Shown here: positions 1-7,654 of the stretch, one piece after another | How the letters are laid out: every line of letters starts with the position of its first letter | How positions within the stretch are numbered: position 1 is the stretch's first letter | Assembly: GCA_027082895.1 (NCBI GenBank) | Contig: JALWTJ010000395.1 | Coordinates: 1 to 14,449 of the forward strand | DNA length: 14,449 nt | Source of the DNA: Hyphomicrobiales bacterium | GTDB taxonomy: Bacteria; Pseudomonadota; Alphaproteobacteria; Rhizobiales; Devosiaceae | Direction of reading: 5' to 3' | Program-made: the position numbers and the translations under genes | The notes under the pieces: generated by a model | The model's database searches: none | What the model saw: the letters and a program-made list of their open reading frames with translations, nothing else | What the model was told of the DNA's origin: nothing

Positions 1-1627
1 ATACCAGCCGTCCCTGCTTCAAAGCCGCATTGATAAAGGAAGAAAACAGCGGATGGGGATCAAACGGGCGCGACTTGAGCTCGGGATGGAACTGCACACC
101 AATGAACCAGGGATGATCGGTCCGCTCCACGATCTCGGGCAGCCGCCCATCCGGCGAAACACCGGAAAACAGCAACCCGTTGGCCTCCAGCACCTTGCGA
201 TAGTTCATGTTCACTTCGTAACGATGCCGATGGCGCTCTGAAATATGGCGCGTGCCGTAAATGTCGGCCACCCGCGATCCCCGGGTCAGTTGCGCTTCGT
301 AGGATCCCAGGCGCATGGTGCCCCCCAGATCCGTATCCGAACTGCGCTTCTGCTTTTCGTTACCCTTCACCCATTCCGTCATCAGACCGACCACAGGTTC
401 CTTTGTCTTTCCGAATTCCGTCGAGCCCGCCTTCTTGATTCCCGCCGTGTTGCGGGCTGCCTCGATGCAGGCCATCTGCATGCCGAAACAGATGCCGAAA
501 TAGGGAATGTTGCGCAAACGCGCAAAGCGCGCCGCGGCAATCTTGCCCTTGGACCCCCGCTCGCCAAAACCGCCCGGAACAAGAATGCCATGTATGCCTT
601 CAAGGTAGGGCGCGGGGTCGTCCTTTTCGAAAATTTCCGAGTCGATCCAGCGAATCTTGACCGTGACCCGGTTGGCAATCCCGCCATGGGTCAGCGCTTC
701 GGTAAGCGACTTGTAGGCGTCCTTGAGGCCGGTATATTTGCCCACGATGGCAATGTTCACCTGGCCCTCCGCATTGTGAATGCCATCGGACACCGCCTCC
801 CAGGCACTCAGATCGGGCTCGGGAGCATCGGTGATGCCGAATGCGGCCAGCAGTTCCCTGTCCAGCCCCTCCTTGTGATAGGCAATGGGCACGTCATAGA
901 TGGATTCCACGTCCAGCCCCTGAATGACCGCCGACTCCCGCACATTGCAGAAACGGGACAGCTTGACCCGCTCCGCCTTGGGAATTTCCCGGTCGCACCG
1001 CACCAGAAGGATATCGGGCTGAATGCCGATGGAGCGCAATTCCTTGACCGAATGCTGGGTCGGCTTGGTTTTCAACTCCCCGGCACTGGCAATATAGGGC
1101 ATCAGCGTGAGATGCATGTAGACCACGTCCCCCCGGGGCAACTCGTTGCCCAACTGGCGGATGGCCTCGAAAAACGGCAATGCCTCGATGTCCCCTACCG
1201 TGCCGCCAATCTCGCACAGCACCAGATCGTAATCCTCATTGCCGTCCAGAATGAAGCTCTTTATCTCGTCGGTAACGTGGGGAATGACCTGCACGGTAGC
1301 GCCCAGATAATCCCCCCGGCGCTCCTTGGCAATGATGTCCGAATAGATCTTGCCGGTCGTGATATTGTCCTGCTGATTGGCCGAACGGCCGGTAAAGCGT
1401 TCGTAATGCCCCAGATCCAGATCGGTTTCCGCACCGTCATCGGTCACGAAAACCTCCCCGTGCTGGGTGGGGGACATGGTGCCCGGATCCACGTTCAGAT
1501 AAGGATCAAGCTTGCGAAGCCGCACCCGGTATCCGCGCGCCTGCAACACGGCACCAAGCGCTGCCGAAGCCAGACCTTTGCCAAGGGAGGAAACCACGCC
1601 TCCGGTTATAAAAACATAACGAGCCAT
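1..1627 (-). CDS. pyrG: CTP synthase (glutamine-hydrolysing), 3' end cut by window edge
   Basis: Makes CTP from UTP, ATP and glutamine, the last step of de novo pyrimidine nucleotide synthesis, in the cytosol. Reading leftward from ATG at 1627, 542 codons are open to the window edge. The E. coli enzyme has 545 residues, so only the stop or a few residues are missing. The N-terminal synthase domain opens with MARYVFITGGVVSSLGKG, containing the ATP-binding loop (residues 9-18), and has the Mg-binding CEIGGTVGDIE segment. The C-terminal glutamine amidotransferase domain has the nucleophile Cys380 in GICFGMQ, and His514 and Glu516 in FHPEL completing the triad. A modest AAGG ribosome site lies 9 nt before the start. 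It is the last gene of the tpiA-secG-pyrG group, but the terminator after secG implies that it has its own promoter within 1628-1734; I could not pick out a convincing one. Identity is essentially certain. Confidence 0.97.
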   Translation of the reverse strand, partial: MARYVFITGGVVSSLGKGLASAALGAVLQARGYRVRLRKLDPYLNVDPGTMSPTQHGEVFVTDDGAETDLDLGHYERFTGRSANQQDNITTGKIYSDIIAKERRGDYLGATVQVIPHVTDEIKSFILDGNEDYDLVLCEIGGTVGDIEALPFFEAIRQLGNELPRGDVVYMHLTLMPYIASAGELKTKPTQHSVKELRSIGIQPDILLVRCDREIPKAERVKLSRFCNVRESAVIQGLDVESIYDVPIAYHKEGLDRELLAAFGITDAPEPDLSAWEAVSDGIHNAEGQVNIAIVGKYTGLKDAYKSLTEALTHGGIANRVTVKIRWIDSEIFEKDDPAPYLEGIHGILVPGGFGERGSKGKIAAARFARLRNIPYFGICFGMQMACIEAARNTAGIKKAGSTEFGKTKEPVVGLMTEWVKGNEKQKRSSDTDLGGTMRLGSYEAQLTRGSRVADIYGTRHISERHRHRYEVNMNYRKVLEANGLLFSGVSPDGRLPEIVERTDHPWFIGVQFHPELKSRPFDPHPLFSSFINAALKQGRLV

Positions 1628-1734
1628 GGGCCACTACCTTAAAGAACTTCGAGGTGATTCGGACAGCAAAACTTTTCCCGCAACATCAACGGCCCGTTTA
1701 ATGCCCGGCAGCACGCGATAGAGGACCATCACAC

Positions 1735-1764
1735 AAAAAAGAAGGGGATGCGAACATCCCCTTT
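1735..1764 (-). terminator. Rho-independent terminator after secG
   Basis: Read on the minus strand, a 9-bp perfect stem (AAGGGGATG with CATCCCCTT, arms at 1755-1763 and 1742-1750) closes a TTCG tetraloop. It is followed by C and then six T residues (plus-strand A-run at 1735-1740). It begins about 30 nt after the secG stop and ends about 107 nt before pyrG, so it should end the secG transcript and separate pyrG expression. Confidence 0.88.
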
Positions 1765-1793
1765 GCAAACTGTTCGTATGCCGGCACGCCACG

Positions 1794-2297
1794 CTAATTG
1801 GCCGTGCCCGCAGGTGCTGCCGGCGCTGCGGGAACCGCAACATTCGGGGCATCCGCATTGGCAGCAGAACCGCCATTTGCAGCGGCATCGGTTGCCGGCT
1901 GCGCCGGAGTCGCTGCTCCTGCGTCTGCTCCATTGCTGCCCGCACTATCGGCAGCAGGAACCGGAAGCGCCCCATTATCGGTGCTGTCCCCCTGCAACGC
2001 ATTCAGCGAATCCAGAACGGTGCCTTCCGCCGCCCCTTGTGCAGCATTTTCCACGATGACCTTGTTCGTGTTGTCCAGATCCGCAACGATGGTCAGCGCA
2101 ATGGCAATACTCATGAAAAGAGCGGCAAGAATGGCCGTGGTGCGCGACAGCAGATTAGCCGATCCGCGGGCGGAAACCAGGCCGCCTCCGGGTCCCCCAC
2201 CGATCCCGAGCGCGCCCCCCTCGGAACGCTGCATGAGAATGACACCAATCATTGCCAGCACGATCAGCAGATAAGCTACGATAAGAACATTGGCCAT
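1794..2297 (-). CDS. secG: Preprotein translocase subunit SecG
   Basis: Small inner-membrane subunit of the SecYEG translocon that assists SecA-driven protein export. The 167-residue product has two membrane segments, about residues 3-21 (LIVAYLLIVLAMIGVILMQ) and 54-71. Between them is the typical glycine-rich SecG loop, with RSEGGALG and GGGPGGG, and then SARGSANLLSRTTAIL. From about residue 95 on, the protein is a low-complexity tail of Ala, Gly, Asn, Asp and Pro ending in APAGTAN. That makes it longer than the E. coli protein (about 110 residues); such tails are common in alphaproteobacterial SecG. An AGAGG ribosome site lies 5 nt before the ATG. It sits between tpiA and pyrG as in many relatives. 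Confidence 0.94.
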   Translation of the reverse strand: MANVLIVAYLLIVLAMIGVILMQRSEGGALGIGGGPGGGLVSARGSANLLSRTTAILAALFMSIAIALTIVADLDNTNKVIVENAAQGAAEGTVLDSLNALQGDSTDNGALPVPAADSAGSNGADAGAATPAQPATDAAANGGSAANADAPNVAVPAAPAAPAGTAN

Positions 2298-2349
2298 GGG
2301 GCCCTCTCAAAATCCGTACGAATTCATGATCCATCGATCAAAATCGGCG

Positions 2350-2363
2350 CGGTTGTACAACCG
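2350..2363. repeat. 14-bp perfect palindrome in the secG leader
   Basis: CGGTTGTACAACCG is its own reverse complement. It lies 53 bp before the secG start and roughly 20-30 bp downstream of the start point expected from the candidate promoter at 2388-2416. It could be an operator for a dimeric repressor or a chance palindrome. It has no loop, so a stable RNA hairpin is less likely. Confidence 0.6.
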
Positions 2364-2387
2364 ACGAACGCCAATTGCCAGCACGAA

Positions 2388-2416
2388 ATTATCAAATTGT
2401 CCTGCCCGGCTGACAT
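2388..2416 (-). promoter_or_regulatory. Candidate sigma70-type promoter for secG
   Basis: On the minus strand, ATGTCA (2416-2411, 4 of 6 matches to TTGACA) is followed by a 17-bp spacer and GATAAT (2393-2388, 5 of 6 matches to TATAAT). Transcription would start near 2381, giving a leader of about 84 nt. Supported by pattern matching only; read-through from tpiA is also possible. Confidence 0.4.
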
Positions 2417-2460
2417 TTTGTGCGCACCAGGGCCCACCACATATGTTGTCAACGCGCACC

Positions 2461-2477
2461 GCGCAAGGGCATTGCGC
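2461..2477 (-). other. Small hairpin just after tpiA
   Basis: GCGCAA (2461-2466) and TTGCGC (2472-2477) form a 6-bp stem with a 5-nt loop, 12 nt beyond the tpiA stop codon. No T-run follows on the minus strand, so it may slow RNA decay or assist termination but is not a textbook terminator. Confidence 0.35.
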
Positions 2478-2489
2478 CCTATAATGCGT

Positions 2490-3242
2490 CTATAACGCGT
2501 CAATGATACCCAGCAGATCTTCTGCCTTCAGGCTGGCGCCGCCAATCAAGCCACCGTTGACATTGGCCAGGGGCAGGATCTGGTCCGCATTCGACGGCTT
2601 GAGCGACCCCCCGTAAAGAATACGGATCGTCGCTCCATCGGCCCCGAAACGCCCCGCCAGCCAGTCGCGGATGGCGCCGTGCATGTTCGCGATGTCATCG
2701 CTGGTCGGCACCATTCCCGTTCCGATGGCCCAGACCGGTTCATAGGCAATGACGATATCCCCTCCCTCGACAATATCGGGGACGGACCCCGTCAACTGTC
2801 CCGTAACGATCTCCAGCGCCCGCCCGGCAAGCTTTTCGTCCTGTGTTTCCCCCACGCAGATAATCGGGACCAATCCGGCTTCCTGTGCCGCCTGTGCCTT
2901 GGTCCTGACCAGTGCGCTGCTTTCATGATGATCAGCCCGGCGTTCCGAATGGCCCACGATCACGAATTTTGCCCCCGCATCCACCAGCATGTCCGCGCTG
3001 ATGTCCCCGGTGTGCGCGCCCCCCTTTTCAAAATGGCAGTCCTGCCCCCCGATCAGGACCGGTCCATCAGCGCATGTGGTCGCTGCTACCCGCACGAGAG
3101 TTGCGGGCGGACAGATCAGCACGTCACATGTTGCCGCGCGTGCAACAAGGCCCGACGTCAGGGCTTCCAGTTGGGAAAGGTTTTGCGTAACCCCGTTCAT
3201 CTTCCAGTTTCCGGCTATGAGGGGGCGAATGGCACTATCCAT
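2490..3242 (-). CDS. tpiA: Triosephosphate isomerase
   Basis: Interconverts dihydroxyacetone phosphate and glyceraldehyde 3-phosphate in glycolysis and gluconeogenesis, in the cytosol. The 250-residue TIM barrel has the usual family length. It contains the substrate-binding NWKMN (Asn12, Lys14), the electrophile His98 in VGHSERR, the catalytic base Glu168 in AYEPVWAIGTG (whose tail is the mobile loop), and the phosphate-binding ILYGGSLKP and GLIGGASL near the C-terminus. I start at ATG 3242, which gives MDSAIRPLIAGNWKMN, the usual distance to the first motif. A TTG three codons earlier (3251) is in frame, but the AAGAG ribosome site is spaced for the ATG and sits too close to the TTG. It is transcribed away from ppiD and heads the tpiA-secG-pyrG group. 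Confidence 0.96.
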   Translation of the reverse strand: MDSAIRPLIAGNWKMNGVTQNLSQLEALTSGLVARAATCDVLICPPATLVRVAATTCADGPVLIGGQDCHFEKGGAHTGDISADMLVDAGAKFVIVGHSERRADHHESSALVRTKAQAAQEAGLVPIICVGETQDEKLAGRALEIVTGQLTGSVPDIVEGGDIVIAYEPVWAIGTGMVPTSDDIANMHGAIRDWLAGRFGADGATIRILYGGSLKPSNADQILPLANVNGGLIGGASLKAEDLLGIIDAL

Positions 3243-3513
3243 GATCTTCAACTCTTAAAAGGTTTGCGAAACGGTTTTCTGCCGGGCGATTTCCCGGCAT
3301 TTACGTCCGGTGTAACAGCATCCGGCCGGCCCAACCGGATCAGCCCGTACAATATCCGGCAATGGGGTGATGCCATATCATCTTGCACCTTGTCCAATAT
3401 TGGCTTAACCGGTGTCTTGAATCCAAACTTTCGCAGACTGGCGTCCAGATACTTGCAATCCGGAATCAACCTGCGAACCGAACACGTTATGCGACGCAAC
3501 TGGAAAATTATCA
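3243..3513. promoter_or_regulatory. Divergent intergenic region between tpiA and ppiD
   Basis: This 271-bp gap must contain the promoters for tpiA (leftward) and for ppiD and the trp/moa genes (rightward). I find no clear -35/-10 pair in either direction. Visible structure: a 7-bp hairpin, TGCCGGG with CCCGGCA (3280-3286 and 3293-3299), in the tpiA leader; ATCCGG/CCGGAT as an inverted pair at 3320-3340; and a 10-bp palindrome CCAATATTGG near 3397-3406. TCCGG or CCGGA recurs at least five times across the gap. No gene is seen. Confidence 0.5.
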
Positions 3514-5406
3514 ATGCTGGACAGTTTACGAAATTTTGCCACCACCCTGCCCGGAAAGCTGTTGGGCGCCCTGTTGCTGATCGGCATGGCCGGTTTCGGC
3601 ATAACCGGCGTCATCACCTCCATCGGCTCCAACACCATTGCACGGGTTGGTGACCGGGATATCGGCACGCGTGAATTCCAGGTTGCCTACCAGCAGCAGA
3701 TCAACATTGCCGCCAGCCAGTTGGGAAGTGTACCCACCGCGCAGCAAGCCATATCCCTGGGCATTCCGGGCATCGTTCTCAACCAGTTGGCCACCAATGC
3801 CGCCCTGAACATCCTGAGCGACCAGATGGGCCTTGGGGTTTCCAATGAACGGCTGGCCGAAAGCCTGCGCAACGACCCCAGTTTCGCCGGCACGCTGGGC
3901 ACGTTCGACCGCGCCGTTTTCGAACAGGTTCTGCGCCGCAATGGCCTGACGGAGAATGCCTTCCTCAAGGAACGCCGCGAGGCGGCCAAGCGCCAGCAGA
4001 TTGCCCTTGCCCTGTTTTCCAGGGTGCATGTTCCCGATGCCGTCAAGACCATTCTGGCCCGCTTTGGCGGTGACCGGCGCAGCTTTGAATATGTGGTCCT
4101 GGATGAACAGGGCCTGTTGCCGGTGGGCGATCCGGGCGACGAGACATTGCAGGCCTATCTGGAAAAGAACCAGAGCCGCTACCGCACCCGGGAAACCCGC
4201 AAGGTAGACGCAATGCTGCTCTCTCCTGAAATCCTTGCGGCAAAGGAAGAGGTCAGCGAACAGGACATCGCGGCCGAATACGAAGCCACGAAGCAGAACC
4301 TGTTCACAGTGGAACGCCGTACCATCGTGCAGGCTCCCCTTCCCGATGATGCCGCCGCAACCGCCTTCCGACAGGGGCTGGCCGATGGCAAATCCTTTGA
4401 CGAACTGACCAGCGAACTGGGTCTTTCCGTCAGCGAGATCGGCACCTTCTCCCGTGCTGAAATGACCGATCAGCGCCTGGCCCAGGACGCATTTTTCCTT
4501 GAAGAAAACACCCCGGATATCATTTCCAGCGTGCTGGGCAAAAGGGTGATCATGGTGACGAAAATCGAACCGGCAACCCAGTTGAGCCTTGAACAGGCCC
4601 ATGACCAGCTGGCCCGCAGCATTGCCCGGAAACGGGGGCGTGACCGCTATGAAACGATACTGGATCAGATCGAGGAGGAACGCGCCGCCTTCATCGAACT
4701 GAGCAAGACGGCCGAAGAATTCGGCCTTGATCTTGTCCAGGCGGGCGTTACCCAACAGGGCAGTGAACTCATCGACCCACTGGGGGTATCCGCGGACGAA
4801 GCGGCAAAGATCGCCACCGCCATTTTCAATGCGGAACCGGACCGCCTGGCCCCTTCCGTTCCCCTTGGCGCCAACAAGACCGCCTGGTTTGAACTCAAGG
4901 GAATCGAGCCGGCCCGCGATCAGACCCTTGACGAGGTTCGGCAGGCTGTTCTTGACGACTGGACGGCCGAACAGCGCGCCCAGGCCCTCAAGGACAAGGC
5001 CCAGGAACTGCTGGACAAGCTCAAGCAGGGGCAGTCCCTGACCGATCTTGCCGTTGCTCAGGGCCTGTTTCCCCAGATTGCCAGCGACATCGGGCGGAGC
5101 AGCGGAGCGGCCAATGCCATTGATACGCAGGTCACCCAGATCGCCTTCCAGGGCGGTGTCGGCTACACGGACATGGCAAGAAACGCCAACGGGCAATATG
5201 TGGTGTTCAAGGTCACCGGCATTACCCCGGCAAGCGAACCGCTCAGCGACAATGATCTGGCAACGGTCCAGACCGGCTACCGGGACAATATCTTCTCCGA
5301 CTTTGCCGGTGCCCTGCGTCAGGACACCCCCATGACCATCAACCAGGGCCTGCTCAGCCAGGTGCTTGGATTGGGGCTTGACGGTTCGGCAGGGACCGGA
5401 CACTGA
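3514..5406 (+). CDS. ppiD: PpiD-like membrane-anchored periplasmic chaperone / peptidyl-prolyl isomerase
   Basis: A 630-residue protein of the SurA/PpiD type that helps fold exported proteins near the Sec translocon. A short cytosolic N-terminus (MLDSLRNFATTLPGK) leads into one membrane helix, about residues 16-36. A periplasmic SurA_N-type domain follows, about 40-190, with the typical VGDRDIGTREFQVAYQQQ start. A parvulin-like segment lies at about 265-350, of which the C-terminal part (AFFLEENTPDIISSVLGKRVIMVTKIEPA) is recognisable. The glycine-rich core of an active parvulin is hard to find, so it may be mainly a chaperone. The remaining 280 residues are helical and charged, with a second weak PPIase-like repeat near the end. 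Only 4 nt separate its stop from trpE, so it probably heads the trp/moa operon. Domain borders are approximate; the family assignment is firm. Confidence 0.88.
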   Translation: MLDSLRNFATTLPGKLLGALLLIGMAGFGITGVITSIGSNTIARVGDRDIGTREFQVAYQQQINIAASQLGSVPTAQQAISLGIPGIVLNQLATNAALNILSDQMGLGVSNERLAESLRNDPSFAGTLGTFDRAVFEQVLRRNGLTENAFLKERREAAKRQQIALALFSRVHVPDAVKTILARFGGDRRSFEYVVLDEQGLLPVGDPGDETLQAYLEKNQSRYRTRETRKVDAMLLSPEILAAKEEVSEQDIAAEYEATKQNLFTVERRTIVQAPLPDDAAATAFRQGLADGKSFDELTSELGLSVSEIGTFSRAEMTDQRLAQDAFFLEENTPDIISSVLGKRVIMVTKIEPATQLSLEQAHDQLARSIARKRGRDRYETILDQIEEERAAFIELSKTAEEFGLDLVQAGVTQQGSELIDPLGVSADEAAKIATAIFNAEPDRLAPSVPLGANKTAWFELKGIEPARDQTLDEVRQAVLDDWTAEQRAQALKDKAQELLDKLKQGQSLTDLAVAQGLFPQIASDIGRSSGAANAIDTQVTQIAFQGGVGYTDMARNANGQYVVFKVTGITPASEPLSDNDLATVQTGYRDNIFSDFAGALRQDTPMTINQGLLSQVLGLGLDGSAGTGH

Positions 5407-5410
5407 CATC

Positions 5411-6952
5411 ATGGACGCGCCATTGCCCGATTCCGGTTTCACCAATGCCACCGATTTCGATGGCTTTGCCCGCTCCTACGCCAAGGGAACAGGGCAGATC
5501 CTGTGGCGACGGCTGGTGGCCGATCTGGAAACTCCGGTCAGCACCTATCTCAAGCTGTCCCGGGGGCGCAGCAACTGCTTTCTGCTCGAATCCATCCGGG
5601 ACGGCGCCACCAAGGGCCGATTTTCCATTATCGGCCTTGAACCCGATCTGATCCTGAAGGTGACCGGTGGCACCGCCAGCGTCAATCGCAATGTCCGTAC
5701 ATCGCCGGACCGGTTTGAACCCATGGCGCAAAAACCTCTTGATGCCCTGCGCGAACTGGTCAGCGAAAGCCAGATTCGGGCGCCGGAAGGCGTGCCCGCC
5801 CAGTCAGCGGGGCTCTATGGGTATCTGGGTTATGACATGGTGCGCCACATGGAAACTTTGCCCGACACCAACACCGACAGCCTGAACACGCCCGATGCCA
5901 TCCTCATCCGTCCCTCCATCCTTGCCGTGTTTGACACCCTCAAGGACGAACTCTACCTGACCGCGCCGGTCTATTTCGACCCGGACATTTCGGCCCGGCA
6001 GGGCTTTGAATCCGCACTGGCCCGTCTGGACGATGCGTCGGAACGCCTTGAACGCTCCCTGCCGGTTCTGGAAGAAAAATCCGTGCATCAGGAGTTTGAG
6101 GTCACCAGCAATACCAGCGAAAGCGAATATTTCGCCATGGTATCCGCCGCCAAGGACTATATCCGGGCCGGGGACATTTTTCAGGTGGTGCTCAGCCAGC
6201 GTTTTTCCATGGACTTTTCCCTTTCCGCAACCGCCCTCTACCGCGCCCTGCGGCGCACGAACCCCTCCCCTTACATGTACCTGCTGGATTTCGAGGATTT
6301 TTCCGTCGTCGGATCGAGCCCGGAAATCCTCGTACGCGTCGATCAGGGCGAAGTAACTATCCGGCCCATTGCCGGCACCCGCAAGCGGGGCAAGACCCCC
6401 GAACGGGACGCCGAAATGGCCGACGAACTGCTCAATGATCCCAAGGAACTGGCGGAACATCTCATGCTGCTGGATCTGGGGCGCAACGATGTGGGACGGG
6501 TAGCAAAAACCGGAACGGTGACGGTAACCGATCAGTTCTTCCTCGAATATTATTCCCACGTCATGCACATCGTTTCCAACGTAACCGGCCGCCTGGATGA
6601 CACCCGTTTCGACTATGTGGACGCCCTGAGCGCCGGTTTCCCCGCCGGAACGGTCTCCGGCGCCCCCAAGGTCAGAGCCATGGAAATCATTGATGAACTG
6701 GAAAAGGAGCGCCGCGGCATCTATGCCGGCTGCGTCGGCTATTTCGGTGCCGACGGCTTCATGGACACCTGCATCGTTCTGAGAACAGCCGTCATAAAGG
6801 ATGGCCGGCTTCATGTGCAGGCAGGTGCCGGGATCGTCGCGGACTCCATTCCCGAACTCGAACAGCTGGAATGCAGGAACAAGTCCCAGGCCCTGATCAG
6901 CGCCGCCCGGGAGGCCATCCGCTTTGCCGGTGAGCCGGGGATGGGCCAATGA
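5411..6952 (+). CDS. trpE: Anthranilate synthase component I
   Basis: Converts chorismate and ammonia (from TrpG) to anthranilate, the committed step of tryptophan synthesis. It has 513 residues. The N-terminal domain carries LLES (58-61), the tryptophan feedback-binding motif. The C-terminal chorismate-binding domain has SPYMYLLDF (286-294), GSSPEILVRV (301-310), RPIAGTRKRG (318-327), DLGRNDVGRV (355-364), SAGFPAGTVSGAPK (407-420) and GAGIVADS (472-479). I start at ATG 5411. An in-frame TTG at 5366 would overlap ppiD by 41 bp and add an unlikely 15 residues. The ribosome site is weak, so translation is probably coupled to ppiD. The last four bases overlap the trpG start (ATGA). Because ppiD adjoins, there is no room for a leader-peptide attenuator directly upstream. 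Control is probably by feedback inhibition or at a distant promoter. Confidence 0.96.
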   Translation: MDAPLPDSGFTNATDFDGFARSYAKGTGQILWRRLVADLETPVSTYLKLSRGRSNCFLLESIRDGATKGRFSIIGLEPDLILKVTGGTASVNRNVRTSPDRFEPMAQKPLDALRELVSESQIRAPEGVPAQSAGLYGYLGYDMVRHMETLPDTNTDSLNTPDAILIRPSILAVFDTLKDELYLTAPVYFDPDISARQGFESALARLDDASERLERSLPVLEEKSVHQEFEVTSNTSESEYFAMVSAAKDYIRAGDIFQVVLSQRFSMDFSLSATALYRALRRTNPSPYMYLLDFEDFSVVGSSPEILVRVDQGEVTIRPIAGTRKRGKTPERDAEMADELLNDPKELAEHLMLLDLGRNDVGRVAKTGTVTVTDQFFLEYYSHVMHIVSNVTGRLDDTRFDYVDALSAGFPAGTVSGAPKVRAMEIIDELEKERRGIYAGCVGYFGADGFMDTCIVLRTAVIKDGRLHVQAGAGIVADSIPELEQLECRNKSQALISAAREAIRFAGEPGMGQ

Positions 6953-7599
6953 GTGCGCTGCGCCCCACCGGCACGGACCGGACGCTGGTCATCGACAATT
7001 ATGACAGCTTTACCTACAATCTTGTTCACCTGCTGGGCGGGCTGGGGGCAAACTGCCATGTGGTGCGCAACGACCGGATCACCCTTGAAGAAATCCACGA
7101 CATGGCTCCCCGCGCCATCGTCATATCGCCGGGGCCCTGCACCCCGGCCGAGGCCGGTATCTGCGTTGACATGATCCGGCGTTTTTCCGGGGAAATACCC
7201 ATTTTCGGCGTCTGCCTTGGCCTGCAATCCATCGCCACGGCTTTCGGAGGCAGCGTCGGCCCATCCCCCAGCCTGATGCATGGCAAGGTGTCCCCCGTCT
7301 CCCACCAGGGACAGGGCGTGTTCGCGGGGCTCCCCTCTCCCTTTGATGCCACCCGCTACCATTCCCTGTGCGTGCATGAACAAGGGCTGCCCGAGGCGCT
7401 TGCGGTAACAGCCACCACCCCGGACGGGGTCATCATGGGCATGCAGCACATCACCCATCCCACCCATGGCGTGCAGTTTCATCCCGAAAGCATTGCATCG
7501 GAACATGGTGACGCGCTACTTGAAAATTTCCTGCGTCTGGCCGAAACTTTTCACCAGCAGAATGAGGAACGAAAAAGCCGCGCCTCCCGCAAGGGATAA
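6949..7599 (+). CDS. trpG: Anthranilate synthase component II (glutamine amidotransferase)
   Basis: Releases ammonia from glutamine and passes it to TrpE. The 216-residue class I amidotransferase has DNYDSFTYNL (16-25), SPGPCTPAEAG (60-70), the nucleophile Cys89 in FGVCLGLQ, and the His178/Glu180 pair in QFHPES. RYHSL (136-140) is the usual substrate-side motif. About 15 charged residues after the last conserved helix (HQQNEERKSRASRKG) form a tail slightly longer than usual. The start overlaps the trpE stop by 4 bp. Tight pairing with trpE favours anthranilate synthase over the closely similar PabA, although one subunit may serve both enzymes. Confidence 0.95.
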   Translation: MSALRPTGTDRTLVIDNYDSFTYNLVHLLGGLGANCHVVRNDRITLEEIHDMAPRAIVISPGPCTPAEAGICVDMIRRFSGEIPIFGVCLGLQSIATAFGGSVGPSPSLMHGKVSPVSHQGQGVFAGLPSPFDATRYHSLCVHEQGLPEALAVTATTPDGVIMGMQHITHPTHGVQFHPESIASEHGDALLENFLRLAETFHQQNEERKSRASRKG

Positions 7600-7654
7600 C
7601 CCGGCAACCGGACAGCCTGCATGACAGGATGGCCACCAAGACAGGAAGAACGCC

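Noticed and set aside
245..1642. Long open frame (465 codons) on the plus strand opposite pyrG
   Set aside because: It lies entirely opposite a clear CTP synthase, and its product shows no recognisable motif. Long antisense frames are expected opposite genes with strong C/G-ending codon bias.
5366..5410. TTG start for trpE at 5366
   Set aside because: It would overlap ppiD by 41 bp and add residues not expected in TrpE. ATG 5411 fits the family N-terminus.
3526..5451. 641-codon open frame on the minus strand opposite ppiD
   Set aside because: Mirror of the ppiD codon bias; no motif or ribosome site, and it would run into trpE. The plus-strand protein has a clear family match.
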